Shown piece by piece: positions 7,236-14,465 of a stretch of DNA of 14,465 nt; position 1 is the first letter of the stretch; each line of letters begins with the position of its first letter. Origin of the DNA: Polynucleobacter sp. UBA962 (GTDB lineage: Bacteria > Pseudomonadota > Gammaproteobacteria > Burkholderiales > Burkholderiaceae); contig DBCI01000049.1 of the NCBI GenBank assembly GCA_002292975.1, positions 24,943 to 39,407 on the forward strand, in the 5' to 3' direction. The position numbers and the translations under genes were made by a program. The notes below the pieces were generated by a model. The model worked only from the letters and a program-made list of their open reading frames with translations. It searched no databases and was not told the origin of the DNA.

Positions 7236-8756
7236 ATGAAAAGTAACTATTTAAAGCGAATTTTGAGTGCTAAGGTCTATGACCTAGCTCGAGAGACAGA
7301 ACTTGAGAAGGCGCACAACCTTAGTGCCCGCTTCCACAATACTATTCTTTTAAAGCGTGAAGATAACCAAGCGGTCTTCTCATTCAAGTTACGGGGTGCC
7401 TATAACAAAATGGCACAACTAAGCTCAGCACTATTAAAAAAGGGGGTCATTGCCGCCTCGGCAGGCAATCATGCACAAGGTGTCGCCCTTGCTGCTGCAA
7501 AATTAAAGTGCAAAGCAGTCATCGTTATGCCGATTACAACCCCACAGGTAAAAATTGATGCCGTAAAGTCACATGGGAAAAAATGGGTGGAACTCATTTT
7601 ATTTGGAGATTCTTATAGCGATGCCTATGCGCATGCGCAAACACTTCAAACTAAAAAGGGGTATACATTTATTCATCCCTTTGATGACCCCGATGTAATT
7701 GCCGGGCAAGGTACTATTGGTCAAGAAATTTTGCAGCAGCATCCTGAACCAATTGATGCAATTTTTGTTGCGATTGGCGGCGGCGGATTAATTTCTGGTG
7801 TTGGTGAATACATCAAAGCTATTCGTCCCAACATTAAAGTGATTGGCGTTCAAACTGTAGACTCTGATGCAATGAGACAGTCGCTTGCTGCTGGTAAACG
7901 AATTGAGCTAAAAGAAGTCGGTTTGTTTTCAGATGGCACTGCAGTCAAACTCGTTGGTAAGGAAACCTTTAAGATTTGTCAGCGCGTTGTTGATGAGATT
8001 GTGTTGGTTGATACCGATGAAATCTGTGCCGCTATTAATGATGTATTTACGGACACACGGAGTATTTTGGAGCCTGCTGGTGCACTCGCGATTGCGGGTG
8101 CAAAAAAATATATTGAGCAACATCGTCTTAAAAATAAAACGTTTGTAGCAATTGCTTGCGGTGCCAACATGAACTTTAGTCGCCTGCGCTTTGTGGCTGA
8201 ACGTGCGGATGTGGGTGAGTTTCGAGAGGCAGTGTTTGCAATCACAATTCCGGAAGAGCGTGGCTCCTTTAAAGCCTTTTGCAAAATGCTGGGTAAGCGC
8301 AATGTCACCGAATTCAATTACCGTATCGCACATCAAGATAAGGCGCATATTTTTGTAGGCATTTCTACACAAAAAGCGGGGGATAACAAATCGATTGCAC
8401 TAGCTTTTCGTAAGGCAGGCTTTGCCACCATCGATCTTAGTCATGATGAGCTTGCAAAAGCACATCTACGTCATATGGTGGGCGGTAGCTCTCCACTCGC
8501 CCAAGATGAGCTTCTCTATCGTTTTGAATTTCCAGAACGACCGGGTGCGTTAATGCGTTTCTTGGATTGTCTTGCGCCCAACTGGAATATTAGTCTTTTT
8601 CATTATCGTAACCACGGGGCCGATTACGGTCGAATTCTGGTTGGCATTCAGGTTCCCAAGAATGACCAGAAGGCATTCAAGCATTTCTTAAAGACCTTGG
8701 GCTACCCCCATTGGGATGAAAGCAATAACCCAGCATACCGATTGTTTCTCAAATAA
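7236..8756 (+). CDS. ilvA: Threonine ammonia-lyase (threonine deaminase), biosynthetic
   Basis: A 506-residue PLP enzyme that deaminates L-threonine to 2-oxobutanoate, the first step of isoleucine synthesis. The PLP-binding lysine is K51 in FSFKLRGAYNKM; SAGNHAQG (75-82) contacts the substrate carboxylate, GGGGL (181-185) holds the PLP phosphate, and ACGANMNF (307-314) is the usual cofactor-ring region. Two ACT-like regulatory domains follow (about 330-405 and 425-500), as in the long, isoleucine-inhibited biosynthetic form; feedback inhibition is therefore expected. The frame is open back to an ATG at 7161, but I chose ATG 7236 because MKSNYLKRILSAKVYD is the family's standard beginning and a promoter match lies between the two starts. 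There is no proper Shine-Dalgarno at either start. The stop is one base before the nucleotidase ATG, so the two are cotranscribed and probably coupled. Confidence 0.96.
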   Translation: MKSNYLKRILSAKVYDLARETELEKAHNLSARFHNTILLKREDNQAVFSFKLRGAYNKMAQLSSALLKKGVIAASAGNHAQGVALAAAKLKCKAVIVMPITTPQVKIDAVKSHGKKWVELILFGDSYSDAYAHAQTLQTKKGYTFIHPFDDPDVIAGQGTIGQEILQQHPEPIDAIFVAIGGGGLISGVGEYIKAIRPNIKVIGVQTVDSDAMRQSLAAGKRIELKEVGLFSDGTAVKLVGKETFKICQRVVDEIVLVDTDEICAAINDVFTDTRSILEPAGALAIAGAKKYIEQHRLKNKTFVAIACGANMNFSRLRFVAERADVGEFREAVFAITIPEERGSFKAFCKMLGKRNVTEFNYRIAHQDKAHIFVGISTQKAGDNKSIALAFRKAGFATIDLSHDELAKAHLRHMVGGSSPLAQDELLYRFEFPERPGALMRFLDCLAPNWNISLFHYRNHGADYGRILVGIQVPKNDQKAFKHFLKTLGYPHWDESNNPAYRLFLK

Positions 8757-8757
8757 T

Positions 8758-9669
8758 ATGTCCTATACGCTCGATGGCAAATTAGTAGTTGCGATCTCCT
8801 CAAGAGCTTTATTTGATTTTGAAGAAGAAAATCGACTGTTTGAGGATAGTGACGACCGCGCATACATGAATTTACAGCTCGAGCGCATAGCAACTCCTGC
8901 TCAGACTGGAGTTGCCTTTCCCTTAGTCAAAAAACTATTACGCTTTAATCAAGACAAGCAACGGGTTGAGGTCGTTATCCTCTCGCGCAATGATCCGGTA
9001 AGTGGTTTGCGGGTCTTTCGTTCTTCCAAACATCACGGTCTTGATATTGAGCGTGGCGTATTTACGCGCGGTAGACCTCCATACCACTATCTCAAGTCCT
9101 TACAGGCTAATTTATTTCTTTCGGCGAACGAAGAAGATGTACGCGCTACCTTGGCTGCCGGATTTCCCGCGGCGCGCGTCTATCCAGAATCTAGCAAAGC
9201 GGCTGAGCACAACCCCAATGAAATCCGCATCGCCTTTGATGGTGATGCAGTTTTATTCTCTGATGAGGCCGAACAAGTATTCCAAGATCAAGGATTACAG
9301 GCTTTTGTTGCGCACGAAAGTAAAAATGTTTCAATCCCGCTTCCGCCTGGTCCATTTAAACCATTATTGGCAGCACTGCATCAATTGCAAAATGAAGCGG
9401 CATCCAGTGAGATGCGAATTCGTACCGCATTGGTAACGGCACGTTCTGCACCTGCTCATGAACGGGCAATTCGCACTTTGATGGACTGGGGAATTGGGGT
9501 TGATGAGGCTATGTTCCTAGGTGGGTTGTCTAAACGTGAGTTCTTAAAAGAGTTTGAACCTGATTTTTTCTTTGATGACCAAACGGGTCATTGCAATGCA
9601 GCCTCTAGTGTTGCCCCAACGGGTCATGTGATCTCAGGGGTTGCTAACAGTGAACGCAATAAAACTTAA
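8758..9669 (+). CDS. 5'-nucleotidase, cytosolic cN-I type
   Basis: A 303-residue protein resembling the cytosolic 5'-nucleotidase I family (Pfam 5_nucleotid-type PF06189), which hydrolyses nucleoside monophosphates, in animals mainly AMP. The beginning, LVVAISSRALFDFEEEN (9-25), is family-typical. HAD-phosphatase motifs can be read in the second half: motif I FDGDAVLFSDE with D161 and D163, motif II ALVTAR with T227, a motif III lysine at K259 in GGLSKREF, and motif IV FFFDDQ with D273-D274. The N-terminal 150 residues precede the HAD core and probably contribute to substrate recognition. The frame is open to ATG 8716 inside ilvA, but MSYTLDGKLVVAIS at 8758, one base past the ilvA stop, is preferred. 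queF follows after 11 bases. Substrate preference cannot be read from sequence. Confidence 0.85.
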   Translation: MSYTLDGKLVVAISSRALFDFEEENRLFEDSDDRAYMNLQLERIATPAQTGVAFPLVKKLLRFNQDKQRVEVVILSRNDPVSGLRVFRSSKHHGLDIERGVFTRGRPPYHYLKSLQANLFLSANEEDVRATLAAGFPAARVYPESSKAAEHNPNEIRIAFDGDAVLFSDEAEQVFQDQGLQAFVAHESKNVSIPLPPGPFKPLLAALHQLQNEAASSEMRIRTALVTARSAPAHERAIRTLMDWGIGVDEAMFLGGLSKREFLKEFEPDFFFDDQTGHCNAASSVAPTGHVISGVANSERNKT

Positions 9670-9680
9670 GCAAAGTTCGC

Positions 9681-10520
9681 ATGACTGAATTTGTCCTTGG
9701 GCAACAAAGTGCCTACCCTAATCAATATGACCCGAGTCTTCTCTTTCCGATTGCACGATCCGATAATCGATCTTCCCTAGGATTAAATTCGCAATCCACG
9801 CCACCCTTCTTTGGGGTCGATATATGGAATGCGTATGAACTTGCTTGGCTAAACCTCAAAGGTAAACCACAAATTGCTTTAGCAGAATTTATCATTCCAG
9901 CCGATTCTCCCAATATGATTGAGTCCAAATCTTTTAAGCTCTATCTGAATAGTCTGAACCAACATTGTTTTGCTGATTTTGCAACCGTAAAAACGTGCTT
10001 ACAGCATGACCTTTCTCAGGTCTTGGGAACCGGTCTACAAGTGAGATTAGTTCAGCCCTGTGAAATCACTTCAAATAAAAAGATAGCTCCTATTGAAGAG
10101 CTAGGCGGGCAATTATTAGATCGGCTTGATATTGAAGTAAACAGTCATCAGAGTGTAGATCTGCTGTTACTGAAAGCGGATCATACGTCTGCGCCCATTA
10201 CCCAAACATTGGTATCTCACCTACTCAAATCAAACTGTCCAGTTACTGGTCAGCCTGACTGGGCCAGCGTACAAATTCAGTATCAAGGAAGGCCGATTGA
10301 CGAAGAGGGCTTGCTGCGCTATTTGATTGGCTTTCGCCAACTTGGGGAATTTCATGAGCACTGCGTAGAGAAAATTTTCTGCGATATCAAAATACAGTGT
10401 CAACCTGAAAAATTATCGGTGTATGCCCGTTACACACGCCGTGGTGGCTTGGATATCAATCCATTCCGAACCGATTTCAATGCTGCCTGGCCTAACAACA
10501 TTCGTCATGCCAGGCAGTAA
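9681..10520 (+). CDS. queF: QueF, NADPH-dependent 7-cyano-7-deazaguanine (preQ0) reductase
   Basis: A 279-residue long-form (type II, two tandem T-fold halves in one chain) QueF, which reduces the nitrile of preQ0 to preQ1 in queuosine tRNA modification. The QueF motif ESKSFKLYLNS is at 81-91. The nucleophilic cysteine is C186 in LKSNCPVTGQPDW with the acid D193, and H225-E226 in GEFHEHCVE bind the purine; these keep the spacing of the E. coli enzyme (C190, D197, H229, E230). Length is normal. The gene starts 11 bases after the nucleotidase stop and its final codons form a perfect 9-base inverted repeat. No queuosine genes other than queF, and no preQ1 riboswitch upstream, are visible. Confidence 0.96.
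   Translation: MTEFVLGQQSAYPNQYDPSLLFPIARSDNRSSLGLNSQSTPPFFGVDIWNAYELAWLNLKGKPQIALAEFIIPADSPNMIESKSFKLYLNSLNQHCFADFATVKTCLQHDLSQVLGTGLQVRLVQPCEITSNKKIAPIEELGGQLLDRLDIEVNSHQSVDLLLLKADHTSAPITQTLVSHLLKSNCPVTGQPDWASVQIQYQGRPIDEEGLLRYLIGFRQLGEFHEHCVEKIFCDIKIQCQPEKLSVYARYTRRGGLDINPFRTDFNAAWPNNIRHARQ
10483..10517. repeat. Perfect inverted repeat at the 3' end of queF, between convergent genes
   Basis: CTGCCTGGC (10483-10491) and GCCAGGCAG (10509-10517) are perfect 9-base complements around a 17-base loop. The repeat ends right before the queF TAA and lies 14 bases beyond the ssb stop on the other strand. There is no T tract on either side, so it is not a canonical Rho-independent terminator, but it could stabilise both 3' ends or slow polymerase at this 10-base convergent junction. 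Confidence 0.6.
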
Positions 10521-10530
10521 ATCCAAATTC

Positions 10531-10977
10531 CTAGAAAGGAATATCGTCGTCCATAGCACCAAGCCCTGCAGGGGCCTGGTTTGCACTGCTGTCAGAGGGT
10601 TTTGAACGAGAGCTTGGTTCAGCGGCATCCCCTGAACCAGCCATCCGGGCTCCAAGCATTTGCATACTATCAGCGATGATCTCGGTTGAGTATTTTTCTT
10701 GCCCACTTTGATCCGTCCACTTGCGCGTACGTAATCGTCCCTCGACATATACCTGCGAACCCTTTTTGAGATATTGGCCAGCAATTTCGGCCAGTTTGCC
10801 AAAGAAGGCGATACGATGCCACTCAGTGTTTTCTTTCATCTCACCCGTCTGCTTATCTTTATAACGGTCTGAGGTAGCAACAGAAATATTGGTGACGGCG
10901 TCACCGCTTGGCATATAACGTGTTTCTGGGTCGCGCCCAACGTTACCAACGATGATCACTTTATTGACTGAAGCCAT
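10531..10977 (-). CDS. ssb: Single-stranded DNA-binding protein SSB
   Basis: A 148-residue SSB that coats single-stranded DNA in replication, recombination and repair. The OB fold covers residues 1-108, opening with [20 protein letters not shown] and including [16 protein letters not shown] (51-66), [15 protein letters not shown] (73-87, with W54 and W87 as likely DNA-stacking residues). A short Ser/Pro/Ala linker (about 113-140) leads to the acidic tip DDDIPF that recruits partner proteins. The frame is open for 28 further codons upstream into the MFS gene, but ATG 10977 has a GGGAG ribosome site five bases before it and gives the standard N-terminus. It follows the MFS gene by 41 bases, probably as the second gene of that unit, and converges with queF. 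Confidence 0.97.
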   Translation of the reverse strand: MASVNKVIIVGNVGRDPETRYMPSGDAVTNISVATSDRYKDKQTGEMKENTEWHRIAFFGKLAEIAGQYLKKGSQVYVEGRLRTRKWTDQSGQEKYSTEIIADSMQMLGARMAGSGDAAEPSSRSKPSDSSANQAPAGLGAMDDDIPF

Positions 10978-10982
10978 TTTGT

Positions 10983-10987
10983 CTCCC
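10983..10987 (-). promoter_or_regulatory. Ribosome binding site deciding the ssb start
   Basis: GGGAG on the minus strand, five bases before ATG 10977. It picks this start over the open upstream extension, which would begin inside the MFS coding sequence. Confidence 0.75.
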
Positions 10988-11018
10988 GAAGTTAAGTAAA
11001 TAAAAAGTGTGGCTAAAG

Positions 11019-12182
11019 CTACGTTGCTGTTTGCGCAGATGGAATATTGCGCATCGGCCATGCAATTATAAGCCAGAGAATAATCAGAACACTACCGCCA
11101 ATAAATACCGATAACTCGCCGGAGTATTGCATTAGCAGGCCACCAACTGCAGCGCCTGTAAATAATCCCACAGACTGTGTTGTGTTGTAGATTCCGAGCG
11201 CCGCTCCCTTTTCATCCTTGGCCCAACGCGAGACCATGGATGGTTGTAGGGCTTCGAGTAAATTAAACCCAACAAAGTAAATTAACAAAGCAAGCACGAT
11301 CATCATCAGAGTATGTGCTTGAAAAAAGACTATCTGTGAAACCAAAAGAATGACCACGGATGTTAGTAAAACACGACGCCACTGTTTCTTTTTCTCGCCA
11401 TAAATAATTCCTGGAAGCATCAAGAAAAAGGAGGTAACAACTACCGGAAAATAAACTTTCCAATGGTCATCCAATGGTAATCCTGCATCGACTAGTAGTC
11501 TTGGAACTACGAGGAACATCGCCACTTGCGTAGCATTCAACACAAAAACACCAACATTCAAGCGCATCAACTCGGGACGAAGAAATATTTGTCGTAGAGG
11601 TTGCTGTGCTACTCGTATTTGCTTGGGTGGACTGGGTACCAATAACCATGCCACCAAAAATCCAATCAGCCCGAGTCCTGCCAATAATAAAAACATGCCA
11701 TCAAGTCCAATCGCTCGATAAATAGGCGTGGCAATGACCAATGACAGGGCGAATGACAATCCGATACTGCCACCCACGATGGCCATCGCAGCGGTCCTCA
11801 CCTGATCGCGCGTTAAATCAGCCACCCAGGCTGATACTGCGGCAGATATTGCCCCAGCTCCCATTAATCCTCGACCGATTGCAATCCACAGTAAATCATC
11901 CCGACTAGCTGCTATTAAAGCTCCAGCAATAAATAGGCTTAGACCCCATAAAACGACTGGCTTGCGACCAATACGGTCAGATAAGGTCCCCAATGGAATA
12001 TGAAAAAAAGCCTGCACGATATTGAAAATACCAAGCGCTAGGCCTACCCAAAGGGCGTTTTGCCCCCCGGGTAAATCCCGAGCATGTAGGGAAAAAACGG
12101 GTAAGAGCAGGAATAAGCCCAGCATCCGCAAGCCAAAGATGCCAGCAAGAGCTAGGGTTGAGCGGAGTTCGGAAGAGTTCAT
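11019..12182 (-). CDS. MFS transporter, YajR-like
   Basis: A 387-residue inner-membrane major facilitator with 12 predicted helices (roughly 8-33, 44-64, 76-94, 97-120, 131-152, 160-182, 206-230, 243-261, 269-287, 290-312, 327-350, 356-377). Motif [12 protein letters not shown] (65-75), lies between helices 2 and 3. Segments such as [30 protein letters not shown] and [14 protein letters not shown] resemble E. coli YajR as I recall it, but the protein ends just after helix 12, so the extra cytoplasmic YAM domain of YajR is absent. Proton-coupled drug or metabolite efflux is the family expectation; the substrate is unknown. It is followed by ssb (41 bases) and is divergent from uvrA (37 bases). 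ATG 12182 has no clear ribosome site; a near-leaderless transcript is possible. Confidence 0.85.
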   Translation of the reverse strand: MNSSELRSTLALAGIFGLRMLGLFLLLPVFSLHARDLPGGQNALWVGLALGIFNIVQAFFHIPLGTLSDRIGRKPVVLWGLSLFIAGALIAASRDDLLWIAIGRGLMGAGAISAAVSAWVADLTRDQVRTAAMAIVGGSIGLSFALSLVIATPIYRAIGLDGMFLLLAGLGLIGFLVAWLLVPSPPKQIRVAQQPLRQIFLRPELMRLNVGVFVLNATQVAMFLVVPRLLVDAGLPLDDHWKVYFPVVVTSFFLMLPGIIYGEKKKQWRRVLLTSVVILLVSQIVFFQAHTLMMIVLALLIYFVGFNLLEALQPSMVSRWAKDEKGAALGIYNTTQSVGLFTGAAVGGLLMQYSGELSVFIGGSVLIILWLIIAWPMRNIPSAQTAT

Positions 12183-12219
12183 TAGAAAAGGCTATATTAA
12201 CAAGTTACGCTAAAAAATC
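12183..12219. promoter_or_regulatory. Divergent MFS/uvrA spacer
   Basis: Only 37 bases separate the two start codons. The plus strand has TATATT (12193-12198) as a -10 candidate for uvrA and the minus strand TAATAT (12199-12194) for the MFS gene, overlapping each other; neither has a recognisable -35 at normal spacing. No LexA-type CTGT-N8-ACAG site is present here or in the 80 bases upstream of uvrA. Confidence 0.35.
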
Positions 12220-14465
12220 ATGAACAACGAAATCAAGATCCGCGGTGCCCGCACCCATAACCTAAAAAACATTAATCTCGATATCCCGCGCGAGAAACTG
12301 GTGGTGCTTACAGGCTTGTCAGGATCAGGCAAAAGCTCCCTTGCTTTTGATACTCTGTATGCAGAAGGACAGCGGCGTTATGTAGAGTCTCTTTCTGCCT
12401 ATGCAAGGCAGTTTTTACAGTTAATGGAAAAACCGGATGTTGATGTGATTGAGGGATTATCTCCAGCAATCTCAATCGAGCAAAAAGCAACTAGTCACAA
12501 TCCGCGGTCGACTGTTGGTACGGTTACTGAAATTCATGATTACCTACGCTTGTTATTTGCCCGCGCAGGCACACCCTACTGCCCTGATCATGAACTTCCA
12601 TTGGAAGCCCAAAGCGTTTCCCAAATGGTTGATACCGTCTTGGCAATGCCCGAAGACAGTAAGTTAATGATCTTAGCTCCCGTTGTGAGTGAGCGCAAAG
12701 GAGAGTTTGTCGATTTATTTGAAACCCTACAGGCTCAGGGTTTTGTGCGTTTTCGGGTCCGCTCAGGCGGGGGTACCAGCAACGCAGCCAAAGCAGAAAT
12801 TTTTGAGTCTGATCGCCTACCTCAGCTCAAGAAAAACGATAAACACTCCATCGAGGTAGTGGTTGACCGGATTCGGGTCAAAGCAGAGATTGGGCAACGC
12901 CTTGCCGAATCCTTCGAAACGGCACTTCGCCTTGCCGATGGCAAAGCAATGATCGTCAATATGGATACTGGTCAAGAAACGATTTTTTCGAGTAAGTTTG
13001 CCTGTCCCGTTTGCTCCTACTCACTGCAAGAACTAGAACCTCGCCTATTCTCGTTTAACAATCCAATGGGTGCTTGCCCAAGCTGTGATGGTCTTGGGCA
13101 TATTTCCTTTTTTGACCCTAAGCGTGTGGTAGCTCACCCTGATTTATCACTTGCATCGGGTGCTATTAAAGGCTGGGATCGACGGAATCAGTTTTACTTC
13201 AAACTCTTGCAAACTCTTGCCAAGCATGGTGGGTTTGATCTTGAAAAATCGTTTGAGAAACTTTCCAAAAAAGCCCAAGACCTGATTTTGTATGGCTCAA
13301 GGGAGGAAACTATTCCCTTTGAGTACCTCAATGAAAAAGGTCGCTCGGTCGTTCGCGAGCACTCGTTTGAGGGGATCTTGGCTAATTTTGAACGTCGTTA
13401 TCGGGAAACTGATTCTGCAGCAGTTCGTGAAGAACTGGCACGTTACCAAAATATCCGCTCCTGTCCCGATTGCAAGGGAACGCGCCTACGTAAGGAAGCT
13501 CGCTTCGTTAAGGTTGGCGACAACCAACAAGCCCGTGCTATCTATGAAATTAGTGCCATGCCATTACGTGAGGCGCAAAACTATTTTGCTGACCTTAACC
13601 TCAAAGGCTCTAAGCGTGAAATCGCCGATAAAATTGTTAAAGAAATTGGCTCTCGACTACGTTTTCTAAACGATGTGGGCTTAGATTATTTATCGCTTGA
13701 GCGCAGTGCGGATACCCTTTCAGGCGGTGAAGCCCAACGCATTCGTTTGGCCTCACAAATTGGCTCAGGGCTTACCGGCGTCATGTATGTCTTGGATGAG
13801 CCGTCGATTGGTTTACATCAGCGCGACAATGATCGTCTCATTGCAACCCTCAAGCACTTGCGTGATTTGGGTAATAGTGTCTTAGTTGTCGAGCATGATG
13901 AAGATATGATTCGGGCTTCTGACTATGTGATTGATATTGGTCCAGGCGCTGGAGTTCATGGTGGAAAAATTGTTGCCACCGGCACGCCAACCCAGGTTGA
14001 AAATAATCCAAACTCCCTAACGGGAGCCTATTTATCGGGTCTAGAAAAAATTTCTGTTCCTGAGCAACGCATTAAAAACGATGGTCGCTACTTAGGCATC
14101 CTTGGCGCAACGGGCAATAATTTACAGAAAGTCGATGCTCACATTCCTGTAGGTTTGCTGACCTGTGTAACCGGTGTATCGGGCTCTGGTAAATCGACCC
14201 TCATTAATGACACCTTATTTCATGCGGTTGCTCAACACTTGTATGGATCCAGTGCGGAACCTGCGCCTCATGAACGAATTGATGGAATCGAGTTCTTTGA
14301 TAAGGTGATTAATGTCGATCAATCCCCAATTGGCCGCACACCACGCTCAAATCCAGCAACCTATACCGGCGTATTCACACCAATCCGCGAGTTGTTCGCA
14401 GGCGTGCCCGCTGCCCGCGAACGTGGTTATGAAGCAGGGCGTTTCTCGTTTAATGTTAAAGGTGG
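12220..14465 (+). CDS. uvrA: UvrA, excinuclease ABC subunit A (3' end beyond the window)
   Basis: First 748 codons of UvrA, the damage-recognition ATPase of nucleotide excision repair, which acts as a dimer with UvrB. I read the frame open from ATG 12220 to the window edge. The first ABC module has Walker [10 protein letters not shown] (32-40), signature [12 protein letters not shown] (from 500) and Walker [10 protein letters not shown] with D526-E527, then the H-loop histidine H559 in VVEHDEDM. The first zinc module is C262-x2-C265-x20-C286-x2-C289; a second cysteine pair is at C435/C438 in [10 protein letters not shown]. The second Walker [10 protein letters not shown], begins at G652. The rest of module two, including the second zinc finger and signature, lies outside; the family is about 940-950 residues. 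A Gly/Ser/Ala-rich insertion of some ten residues appears near 182-192 relative to the E. coli protein. No clear ribosome site precedes the start. Confidence 0.97.
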   Translation, partial: MNNEIKIRGARTHNLKNINLDIPREKLVVLTGLSGSGKSSLAFDTLYAEGQRRYVESLSAYARQFLQLMEKPDVDVIEGLSPAISIEQKATSHNPRSTVGTVTEIHDYLRLLFARAGTPYCPDHELPLEAQSVSQMVDTVLAMPEDSKLMILAPVVSERKGEFVDLFETLQAQGFVRFRVRSGGGTSNAAKAEIFESDRLPQLKKNDKHSIEVVVDRIRVKAEIGQRLAESFETALRLADGKAMIVNMDTGQETIFSSKFACPVCSYSLQELEPRLFSFNNPMGACPSCDGLGHISFFDPKRVVAHPDLSLASGAIKGWDRRNQFYFKLLQTLAKHGGFDLEKSFEKLSKKAQDLILYGSREETIPFEYLNEKGRSVVREHSFEGILANFERRYRETDSAAVREELARYQNIRSCPDCKGTRLRKEARFVKVGDNQQARAIYEISAMPLREAQNYFADLNLKGSKREIADKIVKEIGSRLRFLNDVGLDYLSLERSADTLSGGEAQRIRLASQIGSGLTGVMYVLDEPSIGLHQRDNDRLIATLKHLRDLGNSVLVVEHDEDMIRASDYVIDIGPGAGVHGGKIVATGTPTQVENNPNSLTGAYLSGLEKISVPEQRIKNDGRYLGILGATGNNLQKVDAHIPVGLLTCVTGVSGSGKSTLINDTLFHAVAQHLYGSSAEPAPHERIDGIEFFDKVINVDQSPIGRTPRSNPATYTGVFTPIRELFAGVPAARERGYEAGRFSFNVKG

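Noticed and set aside
7929..8372. Open frame of 147 codons on the minus strand inside ilvA
   Set aside because: Cysteine- and histidine-rich low-quality translation antisense to the catalytic and ACT domains of ilvA; no ribosome site.
9002..9436. Open frame of 144 codons on the plus strand inside the 5'-nucleotidase gene
   Set aside because: Different frame of a well-supported gene with all HAD motifs intact; no recognisable protein.
10526..10541. ATTCC/GGAAT inverted repeat over the ssb stop codon
   Set aside because: Five AT-rich pairs and no T tract; too weak to call a terminator.
10413..10802. Open frame of 129 codons on the minus strand across the queF/ssb junction
   Set aside because: Runs through both conserved genes in a wrong frame and has no family features.
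10978..11061. 28-codon N-terminal extension of ssb
   Set aside because: It would overlap the end of the MFS gene; the GGGAG site and standard SSB N-terminus favour ATG 10977.
1..14465. Mobile elements, CRISPR arrays, tRNA or rRNA genes, toxin-antitoxin or defence genes
   Set aside because: Reading both strands I found no repeat-spacer pattern, transposase motif, tRNA-like cloverleaf or defence domain; every long stretch is taken by a housekeeping gene.

Overview
The window is ordinary chromosomal DNA of a free-living type bacterium, with about a dozen densely packed housekeeping genes and no sign of phage, transposon, CRISPR or recent transfer. The gene set and order (FAD/Fe-S oxidase, DUF971 protein, ubiE, Tim44-like, ubiJ, ubiB; and uvrA divergent from an MFS gene plus ssb) are typical of Betaproteobacteria. 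The moderate GC content (mid-40s % by eye) together with Burkholderiaceae-like proteins suggests a Polynucleobacter-like organism. That assignment is from recalled synteny and protein resemblance, not from a search.

Layout. (1) 1-7116, minus strand: a run of six genes read right to left: a 1278-residue FAD/4Fe-4S oxidoreductase, a small DUF971 protein, ubiE, a Tim44-like membrane protein, ubiJ and the first 161 codons of ubiB (cut by the window edge). Three of the six act in ubiquinone biosynthesis; the large oxidoreductase is probably a quinone-linked 2-hydroxyacid dehydrogenase that would use the product. A Rho-independent terminator lies between the Tim44-like gene and ubiJ. (2) 7117-7235: the divergent control region. 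(3) 7236-10520, plus strand: ilvA, a cN-I type 5'-nucleotidase and queF, spaced 1 and 11 bases apart, so probably one transcript. (4) 10531-12182, minus strand: a YajR-like MFS transporter followed by ssb; ssb converges on queF with a 10-base gap. (5) 12220 to the end, plus strand: uvrA, divergent from the MFS gene with a 37-base spacer and truncated at its 3' end by the window edge.

There is no gene-free stretch over 300 bases; the longest is the 119-base divergent region at 7117-7235. I found no clearly new biological system. The points most worth checking are the terminator that ends five bases before the ubiJ start codon, the DUF971 protein that seems to lack the zinc-binding cysteines of its eukaryotic relatives and sits beside a multi-cluster Fe-S enzyme, the helical insertion inside the flavoprotein domain of that enzyme, and the separation of the divergent uvrA/ssb pair by a transporter gene.
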